Source of the DNA: Inia geoffrensis
Lineage: Eukaryota; Chordata; Mammalia; Artiodactyla; Iniidae
Length of the DNA stretch: 64,000 nt
Direction: 5' to 3'
Assembly (NCBI GenBank): GCA_036417435.1
Contig: CM070911.1
Coordinates: forward strand, 6,944,001-7,008,000
A model generated the notes under the pieces. That model was not told where the DNA came from. It saw only the letters and a list, made by a program, of their open reading frames with translations, and did no database searches. Of the stretch, positions 48,760 to 59,500 are shown one piece after another (position 1 is the stretch's first letter; each line of letters opens with the position of its first letter). A program made the position numbers and the translations under genes.

Positions 48760-49530
48760 TCTTTGCAGCCTTTTAGTTAGGCAAAAATTTTCTTAGATAT
48801 GATACCAAAAGCATGATTCATAAAAGAAAGAAAAGATAAATTAGACTTCATCAGAAGACAGAATTTCTGTTCTTCAAAAGACCCTGTTAAGAGAAGCTAC
48901 AGGTTGGGAGAAAATATGTGTAAATCACATATCTTATAAAATATTTGCATCTAGAATATATGAAGAATTCTCATACAGTAAGAAAACAAACAATTCAGGT
49001 TTTTAAATGGGCAAAAGATTAAGTTCACACAAAAATCTACATATGAATATATGTAGATATATATACTTCATTCACAGTGGCCAAAAACTGGCAACAACCC
49101 ACATGCCCTTCAGCTGGTAAACAGATAAACAGTAGCATGTCTGTAAAATGGAATACTGTTCAGCAGTAAAAAGGAACAGACTTCTGATACATCCAGAAAT
49201 ATGAGTGAATCATAAATACAGTATGCTAATGAAAGACTCAAAAGGTTACATATGGCGTAATTTCATTTATATGACATTCTGGAAAAGGCTAAACTATAGG
49301 GATAGAAAAACAGATCCGTGGTTGTCTGAGATCAAGTTCAGCTGTGGGTATGGGGAGGGGTTGACTGACTGTCAAGAGGCATGAGAGATTTTTGGAGTGT
49401 GGAACTGTTCTGTAGATTAATTGTGGTGGTTACACAACTGTATGTGTTTATCCAAACTAGTAGAACTGTGCACTGAACAGGGTCACTTTTACTACATGTA
49501 AATTATACCTTAATTTCTAACAGTGGGGAA
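48760..49530 (+). repeat. old L1 relic (ORF2 end and 3' UTR)
   Basis: TAAATTAGACTTCATCAGAA, TTGGGAGAAAATATGTGTAA, AATGGAATACTGTTCAGCAG, TTCATTTATATGACATTCTG and GTAGATTAATTGTGGTGGTT follow old L1 order to the 3' end. It lies in intron 12. Confidence 0.88.
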
Positions 49531-50269
49531 ACAAGTCACGTGGGGAGACTGGACAAGCAAAGCATACAGGGCTTTGTGGCATCCTGGAGAAAATGTTAGG
49601 ACTTTGTAGTGGACCTCTGTTTTTTGTAGCTTTTGTAGTTTTGGGAAGAGGTAAACAAAGTAAAGTAATTTTTAAAGAAGGACTGTCTAAACAGTATTAT
49701 CATTTTAGATCGCCCACTTATCCCATCTTCTGGGCATATGACCCCAAGGAAGTAAGAGTGCCTCCTTGACTATAGCATAATTGCCACCTGTATGGGCGTT
49801 TATTATAAATACGTAAGAAAATCTATCTAGATTAGGGATTCACAAGGAATTTTTAACAGTAGGTTTATCTAGGGAGTGGGATTAGACTGTTTAGGGAACT
49901 TCTTTATTATTAAGAGATTTTTTACCTTGAGTATGTTGTCACTTATTATTTGATAAAATAAAGAACAAAAAGATATTTGAAAGAATCACAGATGAGAAGC
50001 TCTCTGAATATTTTAAATGTGGTGTGGTTCATTAAAATTTAGTTCACCCATAATTTTCAGGAAGACCATCACCTGTTAACCATGATTACACCTCTACATC
50101 AGAAGGTGGGCACTTACAGTTCACTTTGTACAGGTTATCAGAATCAGAAGTACCGCTACCTTCATCCTCAGCAGAAGGGCATTTGGCCAAAGACAGGGAG
50201 GAACACTTATTTCTTAGGTGGCTCCAGTTTATGTGAACAGACAGCAAGGGAATTTTATGGTAAGGGAAG
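49531..50269. other. end region of intron 12, nothing recognised
   Basis: Plain intronic DNA before the SINE. No gene, repeat or motif could be supported. Confidence 0.45.
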
Positions 50270-50284
50270 CTGTTTCTGCATTTT

Positions 50285-50507
50285 ATTTATTTATTTATTT
50301 ATTTATTTACTTTTTTGCGGTACACGGGCCTCTCACTGCTGTGGCCTCTCCCGTTGCGGAGCACAGGCTCCGGACGCGCAGGCCCAGCGGCCATGGCTCA
50401 CGGGCCCAGCCGCTCCACGGCATGTGGGATCTTCCCAGACCGGGGCACGAACCCGTGTCCCCTGCATCGGCAGCGGACTCTCAACCACTTCGCCACCAGG
50501 GAAGCCC
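50285..50507 (-). mobile_element. CHR-type SINE (about 205-bp class)
   Basis: Reverse orientation with an (ATTT)n tail side. A perfect 15-bp target-site duplication, CTGTTTCTGCATTTT, lies at 50270-50284 and 50508-50522. It lies 285 bp before exon 13. Confidence 0.96.
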
Positions 50508-50792
50508 CTGTTTCTGCATTTTGATGTAATTAATCATTTCTTTGGGATTATGACATCTGGGAGACTTTGGGGAGGAGCATACCTTTCTGTGGCCTTGCTG
50601 CCTCCTTCAGTGCTACTTGCCTACTCCTAGGTCATAAGCTCTATACAGACACGTGTCAGTAGGTCATTCTAAGTCAGAGCTATTACACGGGGTATCACGA
50701 ATTTCAGACACTGCTTTAGAGAAACTTCTCTGAAATGTGTTGAGGTCCATTTATTCTGCATTCTGCTCCAAATGTTTTTCTACCTTGTACAG

Positions 50793-50863
50793 GTATCTAT
50801 GGAAAAGTGAAAAGCCACTCTACCACTCAGCGATTGACAGATCAGTGGTATATAAAAGAAGGG
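50793..50863 (+). CDS. TAF1B: TAF1B exon 13
   Basis: 71 nt, acceptor TACCTTGTACAG, donor GTGAGC. One base completes the Gln codon, and one base of a Glu codon ends it. It encodes YLWKSEKPLYHSAIDRSVVY and KRR, about residues 425-449. The GGGG around the donor offers two reading options; only the one used here keeps the frame into exon 14. Confidence 0.96.
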
Positions 50864-51417
50864 GTGAGCTGCATTTCCTCTTGTTAATGCCAAGTAACAA
50901 TACAGTTGTAGAAAAGCTAAGTATCTTAACTTGAAAAGTAAATGCATATGTACTTTCTTCACTTCTTTAGGAAGTGTTCCAATGCACATCCAAAGAGACA
51001 TCATCCTCTGCGAGAAATGTCCATAGGAATCTTATCTATTTATTTCAGGAATATTGCATTATTCAAAATAGAACTTAAGTTTCCACCAAAATCTAAAATG
51101 CCATATATCTATGGCTTTCAGAACTCTTTATCTGGAGAACTGCCTTTAGGTGGTTTTGTTCCTTCTTTTTTTTTTTTTAATTGTGGTAAAATATACGTAA
51201 CATAAAATTCACCTTTTTAAAGCCTTTTTAAGTAGTTCCTTGACATCCCTCATCCACTGTCAGTTTCCCCTAGTGTTATGCTCTTATATCGCCATGGTGC
51301 ATTTGTCAAAACTAAGAAACTAACATTGGTACATTACTATCAAGTACACTACAGACTTAATTCGTGATTTAACGTCAGTTTTTATTTTATTCCTTTTCTT
51401 TTTTCCTTCATTTCCAG
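50864..51417. other. intron 13 with an old L1 fragment
   Basis: Short 554-bp intron. About 51165-51370 (AATTGTGGTAAAATATACGT, AACATAAAATTCACCTTTTT) is a reverse-strand old L1 3' fragment. The rest is unassigned. Confidence 0.6.
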
Positions 51418-51640
51418 AAATGGTCGTGAGTCTACAAAAACAATTTAGCACACTGATTGGTTCAACACCAACTGTTGAAAAACAAAGCCCTTCAAGTTTT
51501 CAGTTCAGCTGGACCGAAGAGGGCAGTGATAGAACGTGTTTCCATGGGCATAGCCTCCAGGGACTTCTGAAGCAGAAAGGCCAGTCACTGATGACCAAGA
51601 ATTCCCTCTATTGGCTGAGTACTCAGAAATTCTGTAAAAG
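51418..51640 (+). CDS. TAF1B: TAF1B exon 14
   Basis: 223 nt, acceptor TTCATTTCCAG, donor GTATGT. Two bases complete a Glu codon, and two bases of a Ser codon end it. It encodes EMVVSLQKQFSTLIGSTPTV, SPSSFQFSWTEEGSDRTCFH and GHSLQGLLKQKGQSLMTKNS, then LYWLSTQKFCK, about residues 449-523. This C-terminal extension is specific to the RNA polymerase I factors. It is the largest internal exon here. Confidence 0.97.
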
Positions 51641-52189
51641 GTATGTGATGCTCCTAGAAACGACAGGATACAAAACACGATGAAACTTCTAGTTTGGCCT
51701 GAAGTAGTATTCTTTTGTAATTAAAAAAAAAGGCCATGTATAATTTAAAGGAGTTGGTTGTAGTAAGAGCCAGATAGGTTATTTGTTGGAATTAGAAGGT
51801 GGTGAACTTAGAATCAAGACACTCAGAGTTACACACTGAGTGTTGTTTAAGGGATGGGCGTGTTGACTAACCTCACGGTGATAATCATTTCACAATATAC
51901 ACATGTGTCAAACCATCATGTCGGACTCCTTAAACTCAAATACGTTGTATGCCAGTAATATCTCAATAAAGCTGGAAGAAGTTTTAGATTATAAAGACTT
52001 TTCTGATTGTAACCTTATATTTTTATACTAATCTCATTCCCATATTGACATAGGAATTGTCTGTAAGGCACATTCCCGCAGTTAAGAGGACGTGCTCGTG
52101 AATCCAGCTGTTCGTATCCCAGCCCTGCCTCTCGCTCGTGTGGGCAGGTTATCTACCATCTCTACAGCTCTGTTGCCCTGATTGTAAAC
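51641..52189. other. start of intron 14, little recognised
   Basis: 51850-51975 (GTGATAATCATTTCACAATA, AAACTCAAATACGTTGTATG) resembles the extreme 3' end of an old L1. The rest is unassigned. Confidence 0.45.
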
Positions 52190-52830
52190 GCAGGGTATGG
52201 TACTGACCTTCCTCCCCTTCTCAAAACCTCTAGCAGCTCCCATCTCCTTCCGAGTAAAGCCAGGAGAGCCTGTGGGGCCGCCAGCCCCGCTCCTCTCTGC
52301 CCTCCCGCTCCTCCGCGTGCCGTACTCGCCGCCCAGGTTCACACCGGCCTCCTGGCCGCTCCTGGAGCTTGCCAGCCACACTCCCTGCGCAGGACTTGGC
52401 ACATGTCGTACCTTCAGCCTGGAATGCTCTTCCGCCGTGTGTCTACAGGGGCTCACTTCCTTCAGGTTTTTGTTGAAATTTCACTTCCTCAGAGAGGCCT
52501 TTCTTAGCCATCCTGTCTAAAATATCACAGCTCTGCCCTCACACCCACACACACCTCATCACTCTCTAACCCCCCTGCCTATCTTTTTTGCTTATAGCTT
52601 TTGTCACTATTGAATGTATTATATTATTATATATATAATGTATTATTATATATTTATTACATATTATTATATATTTATTTATATTATTATACATACACTA
52701 GAATGTCAGGTCCTTGAGTGCAGGGACTCTTGTCTTATTTCATGAAAAATCTCAGAGACCAGGACAGTGCGTAGCACATAGTAGGTGCTCACCAAGTACT
52801 TGTTGAATGAATGAACGGAAAATAGAAGCT
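52190..52830 (+). repeat. L2 LINE 3' part
   Basis: CTTCCGAGTAAAGCCAGGAG, GGAATGCTCTTCCGCCGTGT, TCACTTCCTCAGAGAGGCCT, then AGAATGTCAGGTCCTTGAGT and the end GTTGAATGAATGAACG. The GC-rich patch at 52250-52390 is part of it. An AT repeat sits inside at 52610-52700. Confidence 0.88.
52610..52700. repeat. AT-rich simple repeat in the L2
   Basis: TATTATATAT and TATTTATTAC type repeats over about 90 bp. Confidence 0.85.
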
Positions 52831-53187
52831 GCCTCTTAGGGTTTTCATGAGAATTAAATGAGATGTATGGTGTCTGTCACATAGTAAATACTCGATAAAT
52901 GATAACTGTGATCATTTTTTTTAAAGAAAACTAATTTTCTGTTGAAGAGTTTAACTTCCTGAGTTGAGTATCAATCAAGATAAATAAAGTGTAGAAAATA
53001 CAGTAGAAGATACTAAAAGGAAGTTATCTGTATTAAAATTTACTGCTCAAAAAAACTTTAGCTGAGCCTAGAATGGTTAAGGAGTATAACTGTCTTAACA
53101 GCAACCACGAAAGGCCAGAATCCCAATCTTCGGTCAGCTCCGCATCTGGGGTGATTCAGGCCTTTGAGCAGTCAGCGCAATGGCTTT

Positions 53188-53273
53188 TTTATAACTGATT
53201 CACTTTGTTATGCAGCAGAAACTAACACACCATTGTAAAGCAATTATACTCCAATAAAGATGTAAAAAAAAAG
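53188..53273 (+). mobile_element. very short L1 3' end
   Basis: Only the last about 85 bp of the L1 type found at 17-22 kb (CTGATTCACTTTGTTATGCA, CAATTATACTCCAATAAAGA) plus an A tail: a strongly 5'-truncated insertion in intron 14. Confidence 0.93.
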
Positions 53274-54950
53274 ATTTAAGGTTTCCTCCAGAGGAGGAGA
53301 AAAGGCTGTAGCCCTGTCCCACGAGGGGCCCACGCACAGGACCGGGAAGTTAAGACGTGGCGCTCTGGTGCTGTTGTGTCTGCAGAGTCAGCCTGGGGAA
53401 GTTAGAGGGGAGCCTGTACCCTACACTTTTCACGTTGCACCATCAGTGGACTTTCGGATGTTGCTCATGGGTTTAATACTGTAATGAAAGATAGGTAGTT
53501 ACAAATAAATAGACCTTGGTATAGTCGGAGATGAGACAACCAAGATATTTTTCTCTGCAGGAATTACAAGGCTAAACACCAAACCATGTAGACGAATAAT
53601 TTTATGATCTCATGGTTTTATGCACCGAATTATGCGTCGAATCACTTGCCTATTTAGACCATAGCCTAGGACCACAGAGTAAGCAAAACAGGGTTCAGCT
53701 AACCTATCAAAAGGTCACTGAGTCCATGACTAAAGCTTGTACACTTTTCTCAGAAAGCTCACTCGGGGCCTGCTCACTCTGCCTGGAGGTGTGTTTCTGT
53801 CAGGCTGAGTTGTCTGTTTTCCAAATTCCTCATCATCAAAAGAAACAGAGTAGGCAGGAGACTGCGAGGTGTCTGCTGATAAGCATCTTGACAGCAAATA
53901 TACATGATATTCATTTGACAAACAATAGAGGAACCAGCATCAGAAGCAGCAGCAGGCAAAAGAACTCAAAGTACAGGGTCTGAGGTTCACTCCTGACCCA
54001 CAGCAGCTCCACAGACCTCAGTAAGCCAGACCGTGTCTCAGCTTTAACCCACAGCACGCCCCCAAATTGTGTGCATCCTCTCTACCTGTACTTTCTAATA
54101 TTTCCACAATAAAAGTGGACAGCTTGTCACAATATAATTGTAAAGGCTTTTACAAATATGCTGAATATGCTTTGCTTAATAATAACCAAGTAACGTATAA
54201 CTGAGTTTTAAAAGATTTCCATCCACAGTGGTCACAATGAAATGTTTTGATGCTTAAGAGAGCAGATGCTCAGCTACGTGGAGAATTTCGTTACACAGAA
54301 GGACTCATTTTTGCGGGTTCAGAAGAGACAAACATTGTACTATAAAATAATTTTGAGAGCACTCAGGCCTTGAGAACTAATCAGAGAGAGGCTACAAGAG
54401 CACTTCAGATACTTGGAGGTGTTTATCCTTCTTCTCTGAGGCGGAGCCAACAGTCTTGATGAATGTGAATGATTATATATTCTATTTGGTTTTATCACTT
54501 AAAACTAGGAAAGTTTAAACTTTCTGAGTTTATGATAAGGAATGTAATCCTTAAAAGATACTGTTATTGATTCAACTTAGAAATAAAACGTCTTACTGGA
54601 GCAGATACTTTGTATACCTTTTCTTAGCTTTCTGTTGTAAAAATAGAGTTTTCCTTACAGTCCCTAGGCAAGAGAACAATATTTTTACCCTTTTTGTTGG
54701 TAATATTTTGTCTGAAAGAATCTCTCTTAATATAGCTAAAATTAAAACTTAGGAAAGAAGAAAAGCAGGAGGGCAGCATCAATGACTTATATTTGATTTT
54801 TCCATTAAACCAGGCAATGCACAAACAGTTGAGGCTTTTCAATTTCCTGCTAGTGAACATAGTAGGGTATTATTAGCTTTTTTGTGTATTGTTAAAATAG
54901 GCTTAAGATTTTAAGTGAAAATTTAAAAATCAATTTTAACGGAATGTAGG
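53274..54950. other. intron 14 stretch, nothing recognised
   Basis: 1.7 kb without a confidently assignable repeat. A 123-codon open stretch at 53612-53983 resembles no known protein and is treated as chance. Confidence 0.4.
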
Positions 54951-54954
54951 GAAA

Positions 54955-55120
54955 GTGAACATTTTTGAGCCCTTACTATGTGCCAACCGTTGGTTAAGTG
55001 CTTCATATATATTCTCATGCAATCCTCTTTTCCATCCTATGAGGTGGTACTGTTATTTTTTCCTATTTTACAGATGAAAGAACCAAGAGTAGTTACCCGT
55101 AGTCAAAACTGATGGGTGGC
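54955..55120 (-). repeat. MIR SINE fragment
   Basis: GAGCCCTTACTATGTGCCAA, TTCTCATGCAATCCTCTTTT and TTTTACAGATGAAAGAACCA are the reverse-strand MIR order. Confidence 0.85.
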
Positions 55121-55224
55121 AAACTTTGTGGTGCAAATAGAAACATTCCTTCAGGAATTTAGGGCCATATATGTTATATAAATCATAATATCTATATGTT
55201 TATATCCTCTGTGTACTGTTCACT

Positions 55225-55520
55225 TGTTTTTTAAAACTTTTTATTATGGAAAATTTCCATTGCACTCAAAAGCAGAGAGCACGGTATCATGAACACCCCT
55301 GTACCCGTAGCCACCCCACTTCGGCAGTTGTCTACATGGCTAGACTTGCTTCCCCCATGCCCCAACTCCTTCACCCCTCTGCTCCCAGATTATGTGGAAG
55401 AAAATCCCATACACTGTAATTTTCTTAAATAAAACCATGATATCATTAATCAGACATAAAAAAAAACTAATAGTAATTCCTTAATCTCGTCAAACATGCA
55501 GCCAATGTCTAGATTTTCCT
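55225..55520. repeat. old LINE-like fragment, family uncertain
   Basis: AAACTTTTTATTATGGAAAA, TATCATGAACACCCCTGTAC and GTTGTCTACATGGCTAGACT recur in mammalian introns as old LINE 3' sequence. It is comparable with 29470-29620. Confidence 0.55.
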
Positions 55521-55540
55521 GATTGTCACGTAATTTTTTT

Positions 55541-55744
55541 AATTTATTTTTTTGCCGTACGCAGGCCTCTCACTGTTGTGGCCTCTCCCGTTGCGGAGCA
55601 CAGGCTCCGGACGCGCAGGCTCAGCGGCCATGGCTCACGGGCCCAGCCGCTCCGCGGCATGTGGGATCTTCCTGGACGGGGTCACGAACCCGTGTCCCCT
55701 GCATCGGCAGGTGGACTCTTAACCACTGCGCCACCGGGGAAGCC
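55541..55744 (-). mobile_element. CHR-type SINE (about 205-bp class)
   Basis: Reverse orientation. Target-site duplication CACGTAATTTTTTT (55527-55540) / CACATAATTTTTTA (55745-55758). It lies in intron 14. Confidence 0.94.
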
Positions 55745-55758
55745 CACATAATTTTTTA

Positions 55759-56540
55759 AATAACTCAGAATCCAAGTAAAGTCCATATACTGCAGGTGGT
55801 AGAGATATCCCTTAAGTGCTTTAATTCATAAATTCCCCCTTTATCTCTTTTTTTTTCCCCCTTGCAGTTTACTTATTGAGTAATCCAGGTCACGTGTCCT
55901 GTATAATTTCCCATAGTCTAGATTTTACTGATTACAGCCCATGATACTACTTAAGGTGTTCTCCTGTCCCCCTGCTTATACCTTGATATAGTTAGAGATT
56001 GACAGAGTGAGTTAGCGGTTTTAATTAGTGTTTTAGAGATTTTATGGTAGTGAGAGATTTGATCAGATTCAGGTTCTTCTACTTTAAAATAAGCAAAATT
56101 GCTTTGTAAACCCTTCTTTCTATAATACAGAATTGCAACATACATTATTAAGCCTGGTGCCTTATTTTGGATGGGAGTTGGGTATTATTTTTTTTTCTTT
56201 CGTTTGTTTTACAATATGTCCAGAATCTCTCCCTGTCTGCTTTTGTTTGTCTTGAGCATGGTAAGAAGAGGGGGGCCCACCTGGAGTGGAAGAAGTCATG
56301 AGACCTGGCTCTGTACCACCTGTGTCCCATGGCATGGTGGCCAGGGACAGTGCTGAAATCTTTTTCCTTTATAAAATTTAGGATTCCTTCCAAATTGTTC
56401 TGTTTTCTTCCAGCTCAGAGTACTATTTTAAGCCTAACCATATATATTTTTTAAGTTATTTGGGGGATGTTCAAGGGATGGAGGCATACATTTCTAAAAG
56501 ACCTTTAAATGTAGTGTCTTCCTTTTTCTCCCCCTTCTAG
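55759..56540. other. end of intron 14, nothing recognised
   Basis: Plain DNA up to the exon 15 acceptor. The first 200 bp may continue the LINE-like piece at 55.2-55.5 kb (CATATACTGCAGGTGGTAGA, GTAATCCAGGTCACGTGTCC). Confidence 0.4.
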
Positions 56541-56745
56541 CTATTGTAAGCATGTGACAACCTACGAAGAATCAAATTTTTCTCTGAGTTATCAGTTTAT
56601 ACTAAATCTCTTCTCCTTCTTGCTAAGAATAAAGACCTCCCTTCTCCATGAAGAAGTGAGCTTAATAGAAAAGAGACTTTTTAAAGCAAAATACAGTACA
56701 ACAAAAAAGAAATCTTCAAGATCCAGGAAAGCCAGAAAATGTTGA
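56541..56745 (+). CDS. TAF1B: TAF1B exon 15, coding part
   Basis: 205 coding nt including the TGA stop (56743-56745), acceptor CCCCTTCTAG. One base completes the Ser codon. It encodes SYCKHVTTYEESNFSLSYQF, ILNLFSFLLRIKTSLLHEEV and a basic tail ending RSRKARKC, about residues 523-590. The tail of Lys, Arg and Ser resembles a nuclear/nucleolar targeting signal and is also basic in human, though its last residues differ. Confidence 0.97.
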
Positions 56746-56916
56746 GAAAAATGAAATGGAAACTTTCTGGGGAAAATATTTTAATAGTGACAGTAATGTC
56801 AAATTGTAATATGACATTACAGAGAATGGTGAAAAATAGAATTTTGTTGCAGGCATGTACATACATACAAATATATGTATCAAACCGCTTATTAAAATGT
56901 ATATTAGAAAACAGGT
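56746..56916 (+). other. TAF1B: TAF1B 3' UTR (inferred)
   Basis: Short AT-rich UTR from the stop to the likely cleavage zone. An ATTAAA signal at 56891-56896 would place cleavage near 56905-56925, just where the next SINE begins. If that signal is weak, the transcript could run through the SINE to the AATAAA at 57277-57282. Confidence 0.5.
56891..56896 (+). terminator. candidate poly(A) signal ATTAAA
   Basis: Second most common mammalian poly(A) hexamer, 146 bp after the stop codon and 22 bp before a SINE. It is the only standard hexamer between the stop and the SINE. Confidence 0.4.
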
Positions 56917-56917
56917 G

Positions 56918-57110
56918 GGCTTCCCTGGTGGCGCAGTGGTTGAGAGTCCACCTGCCGATGCAGGGGACATGGGTTCGTGTCCCGGTCCGGGAAGATCCCA
57001 CATGCCACGGAGCAGCTGGGCCCGTGAGCCATGGCCGCTGAGCCTGCGCTCCGCTACGGGGGAGGTCACAACAGTGAGAGGCCCGCATACTGGAAAAAAA
57101 AAAAAAAAAA
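56918..57110 (+). mobile_element. CHR-type SINE behind the TAF1B stop, with internal deletion
   Basis: GGCTTCCCTGGTGGCGCAGT to an 18-A tail. About 20 bp of the usual body are missing between GAGCCTGCG and CTCCGC. Flanks GAAAACAGGTG (56907-56917) and GAAAAGACAGGTG (57111-57123) are the target-site duplication with a 2-bp difference. It sits in or just past the 3' UTR, in the same orientation as the gene. Confidence 0.94.
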
Positions 57111-57240
57111 GAAAAGACAGGTGAAATCTGTTTGCATTTATTTTTTAAATTATGAATGTTCTCATTGTTAAAATAATAATATTGTATAAATGGTATCCAG
57201 GAATTTGTATTCATTGTATTTTAAAGCTAAATTTTCTTTT

Positions 57241-57760
57241 TAAACTAGATCACTTCCTTAACTCTTTATATCCCAGAATAAATCCCAGATGGATCAAAGA
57301 TCTAAACATTATAATCTTTTATATATACATATATAAAGTATTAGAAGAAGACAAGTGTGAATGCTATGATGATCTTGGATTGGGGAAGGACTTTCTAAGA
57401 TGTCTCAAAACCAGAAACCAAAAGAAAAAGATGGATAATGTGACTACAAAGTCAAAGGCAAATGACAAACTGGGAAAATATATTTGTAGTATATGATGGA
57501 CAAAGGAATAATTCCTTTAATGTATCAATGCCACTTGCAAAGCAATAGGAAAAAGATAAGCCGAACAAGGGATATGAAAAGATAGCTTTCTGAAAAAAAA
57601 ACACAATAACAACAAAGGCCAAGCTAAAAAACATGATAGGATACTCAACCTCACTCATATTAAATACAAATTATGGAGATATTATTTCCCACATATTAGA
57701 TTGGCAAAGATTTTAAAGGTTTATAATACCTGGTGAGGATATTGGAAAATGAGGCATTCT
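57241..57760 (+). repeat. old L1 relic (ORF2 3' part)
   Basis: AATAAATCCCAGATGGATCA, AATGTGACTACAAAGTCAAA, AATACAAATTATGGAGATAT and GATTGGCAAAGATTTTAAAG follow ORF2 order. The AATAAA at 57277-57282 belongs to this relic. Confidence 0.8.
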
Positions 57761-57764
57761 GATT

Positions 57765-58330
57765 CATAGTTCATTTATTCATGCAATAAACACTTACTGA
57801 GCAACTTCTCTATGTTCCAGGCACATGCTAGACCCTGGAGGTACAGGACTGAACAGGGCCTTTAAAGATCATCTATTCTAATTGGGCAGGGACAAATAGT
57901 CTACGAATAAATAATATTTGGGGTAATGAAGTGCAATGAAGAAAAAGTAAAGGGTAAGTGATCGGGTGGGCCATCTTGTAAAAAGTGTAGAAATTGAAGG
58001 AGGACCCTCTGGGGAGGTGACATTTGAGCCGAGACCAACCTGTATGAAGTACAATCAAGGGAGCAAGCCCTGTAGCCATACAGAGGAAGATCATTCCAGG
58101 CAGAGGAAACACGCCAAGGCTCTGAGGCAGGACTACGCTTGATGGATTCAGGGAATAACAAATCGTTTCGGTCAGCTGGAGTTTTGGGGTTGAAGGGGAG
58201 GGAGGTAACAGATGGCTTGGAAGGCGTTGCCATCAAGGCCATGATCAGGGCTTTGGCTTTTGTCCCAAATGTGTCACAGGAAGCCATTGGACGTTTTTGA
58301 GCAAAAGAAAGATGTGATCCAACCTATGTC
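57765..58330 (+). repeat. old mammal-wide repeat, family uncertain
   Basis: CATTTATTCATGCAATAAAC, CAGGCACATGCTAGACCCTG, AGGTGACATTTGAGCCGAGA, CATTCCAGGCAGAGGAAACA and AGGAAGCCATTGGACGTTTT belong to the same ancient unnamed repeat seen near 24 kb. It continues to about 58640 after the SINE. Confidence 0.55.
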
Positions 58331-58345
58331 AAAAGGATCAGCTTC

Positions 58346-58549
58346 GGGCTTCCCTGGTGGCACAGTGGTTGAGAGTCCGCCTGCCGATGCCGGGGACACG
58401 GGTTCGTGCCCCAGCCCGGGAAGATCCCACATGCCGCGGAGCGGCTGGGCCTGTGAGCCATGGCCGCTGAGCCCGCGCGTCCGGTGCCTCCTGTGCTCCG
58501 CAACGGGAGAGGCCACAGCGGTGAGAGGCCCGCGTACAGAAGAAAAAAA
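58346..58549 (+). mobile_element. CHR-type SINE, young
   Basis: GGGCTTCCCTGGTGGCACAG to an A tail. A perfect 15-bp target-site duplication, AAAAGGATCAGCTTC, lies at 58331-58345 and 58550-58564. It splits the ancient repeat. Confidence 0.96.
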
Positions 58550-58659
58550 AAAAGGATCAGCTTCAGTTCTTAAATGTAGGAATCATCAGCATGTAAGTAA
58601 TATTTTAAAACAGTGAGACTAGATGGGATCTCCTAGGGAGTTAGTATAGAGAGAAAAGG

Positions 58660-59500
58660 TTTTCATAGATACTCTTTATGAAATTGAGCAAGTTCCCGTC
58701 TACCTTAGTTTGCTGAGAGGTTTTGGTCAGGAATTGCTGTTGTTTTTCAAATGCTTTTCCTGCATCTATGAGATGCAGGTTTTTCTTTTTTAGCCAGTTA
58801 ATATGGTAGTTTACACTGAGTTACAAATGTTAAACCAACCTTAGATTCCTAGGATAAACCCCACTTAGTCATGCTCTATTATCCTTTTAAAGTACTGTTG
58901 AATTTAATTTGCTGAAATTTTGTTAAGAAATTTTGCATCCATGTTCATAAGGAATGCTGTTCTGTAGCTGTCTTTTCTTGTGATTTCTTTATCCAGTTTT
59001 GGTATCAGAGTAATGCTGTAATCACAGAATGAGTTATGAAGCACCCCCTTCTCTTTTTGTTTGTTTTCCAGAAGCATTTGTGTTGGGTTCTCCCTTTTAT
59101 ATAGGAGGTGCTCAATGCATGCTCTTACTGTTGCAGTAATCCCCCTCTTCCCTTTCAGGCAGTAGGTGGATAAACTTTTCCTGTGGTTGAATAGTTTTTA
59201 GATGTGAGCACACTCAGAGAAGTAACACTTCTTTATTAGGCTTAAATGTAACTCATAAGGTTGAAATGCATGCAAAACCTTTTTTTTTTTTCAGTTTGTG
59301 GGTGCTGAAAACTTTTTATAGCTTTGAGCAATCTGTCTCAATATTTTTAAGCGTATGGAACTTGTTAGCAGATAGTGAAGTGAAGCTCATCTGGGTCTGG
59401 ATTGGGAAAGTTTTCTTTGTGGGAAGGTTTTCAACTGTAAATTCAGTTTGTTTAATATCTATAGGGTTATTCAGGTTATCTATCTCTTTTTGAGAAAGCT
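58660..59500 (-). repeat. old L1 ORF2 segment, reverse strand
   Basis: CTACCTTAGTTTGCTGAGAG, TGCATCTATGAGATGCAGGT, TTCCTAGGATAAACCCCACT, GCATCCATGTTCATAAGGAA, TTTGGTATCAGAGTAATGCT and CTATAGGGTTATTCAGGTTA are the reverse complement of the L1 reverse-transcriptase region. About 170-190 bp around 59095-59280 do not fit and look inserted. Confidence 0.85.

Larger units (their letters stand above)
1..56916 (+). other. TAF1B: TAF1B gene, 3' part (intron 2 to 3' UTR)
   Basis: TAF1B is the TFIIB-like subunit of SL1/TIF-IB (with TBP, TAF1A, TAF1C and TAF1D), which places RNA polymerase I on the rDNA promoter in the nucleolus. Thirteen exons joined at AG/GT borders give 551 codons and a stop. With the about 39 residues encoded upstream (human numbering, from memory) the protein would be about 590 aa, against 588 in human. 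Peptides such as [53 protein letters not shown] and CFHGHSLQG identify the family. The zinc ribbon is outside the window; the B-reader/linker, the two cyclin-like folds and the C-terminal extension are inside. There is no frameshift or premature stop, so this is the functional gene and not a retrocopy. The 3' limit given is the inferred poly(A) site and is uncertain. Confidence 0.96.

Noticed and set aside
52082..52520. GC-rich patch with 107- and 124-codon open frames, resembling a CpG island or first exon
   Set aside because: It falls inside a recognisable L2 element whose landmarks continue on both sides.
53612..53983. 123-codon open stretch in intron 14
   Set aside because: No recognisable domain. 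It starts in unassigned intronic DNA without promoter or splice evidence.
57277..57282. AATAAA as the main TAF1B poly(A) signal
   Set aside because: It sits inside an old L1 relic, behind a SINE. Kept only as a fallback to the ATTAAA at 56891.
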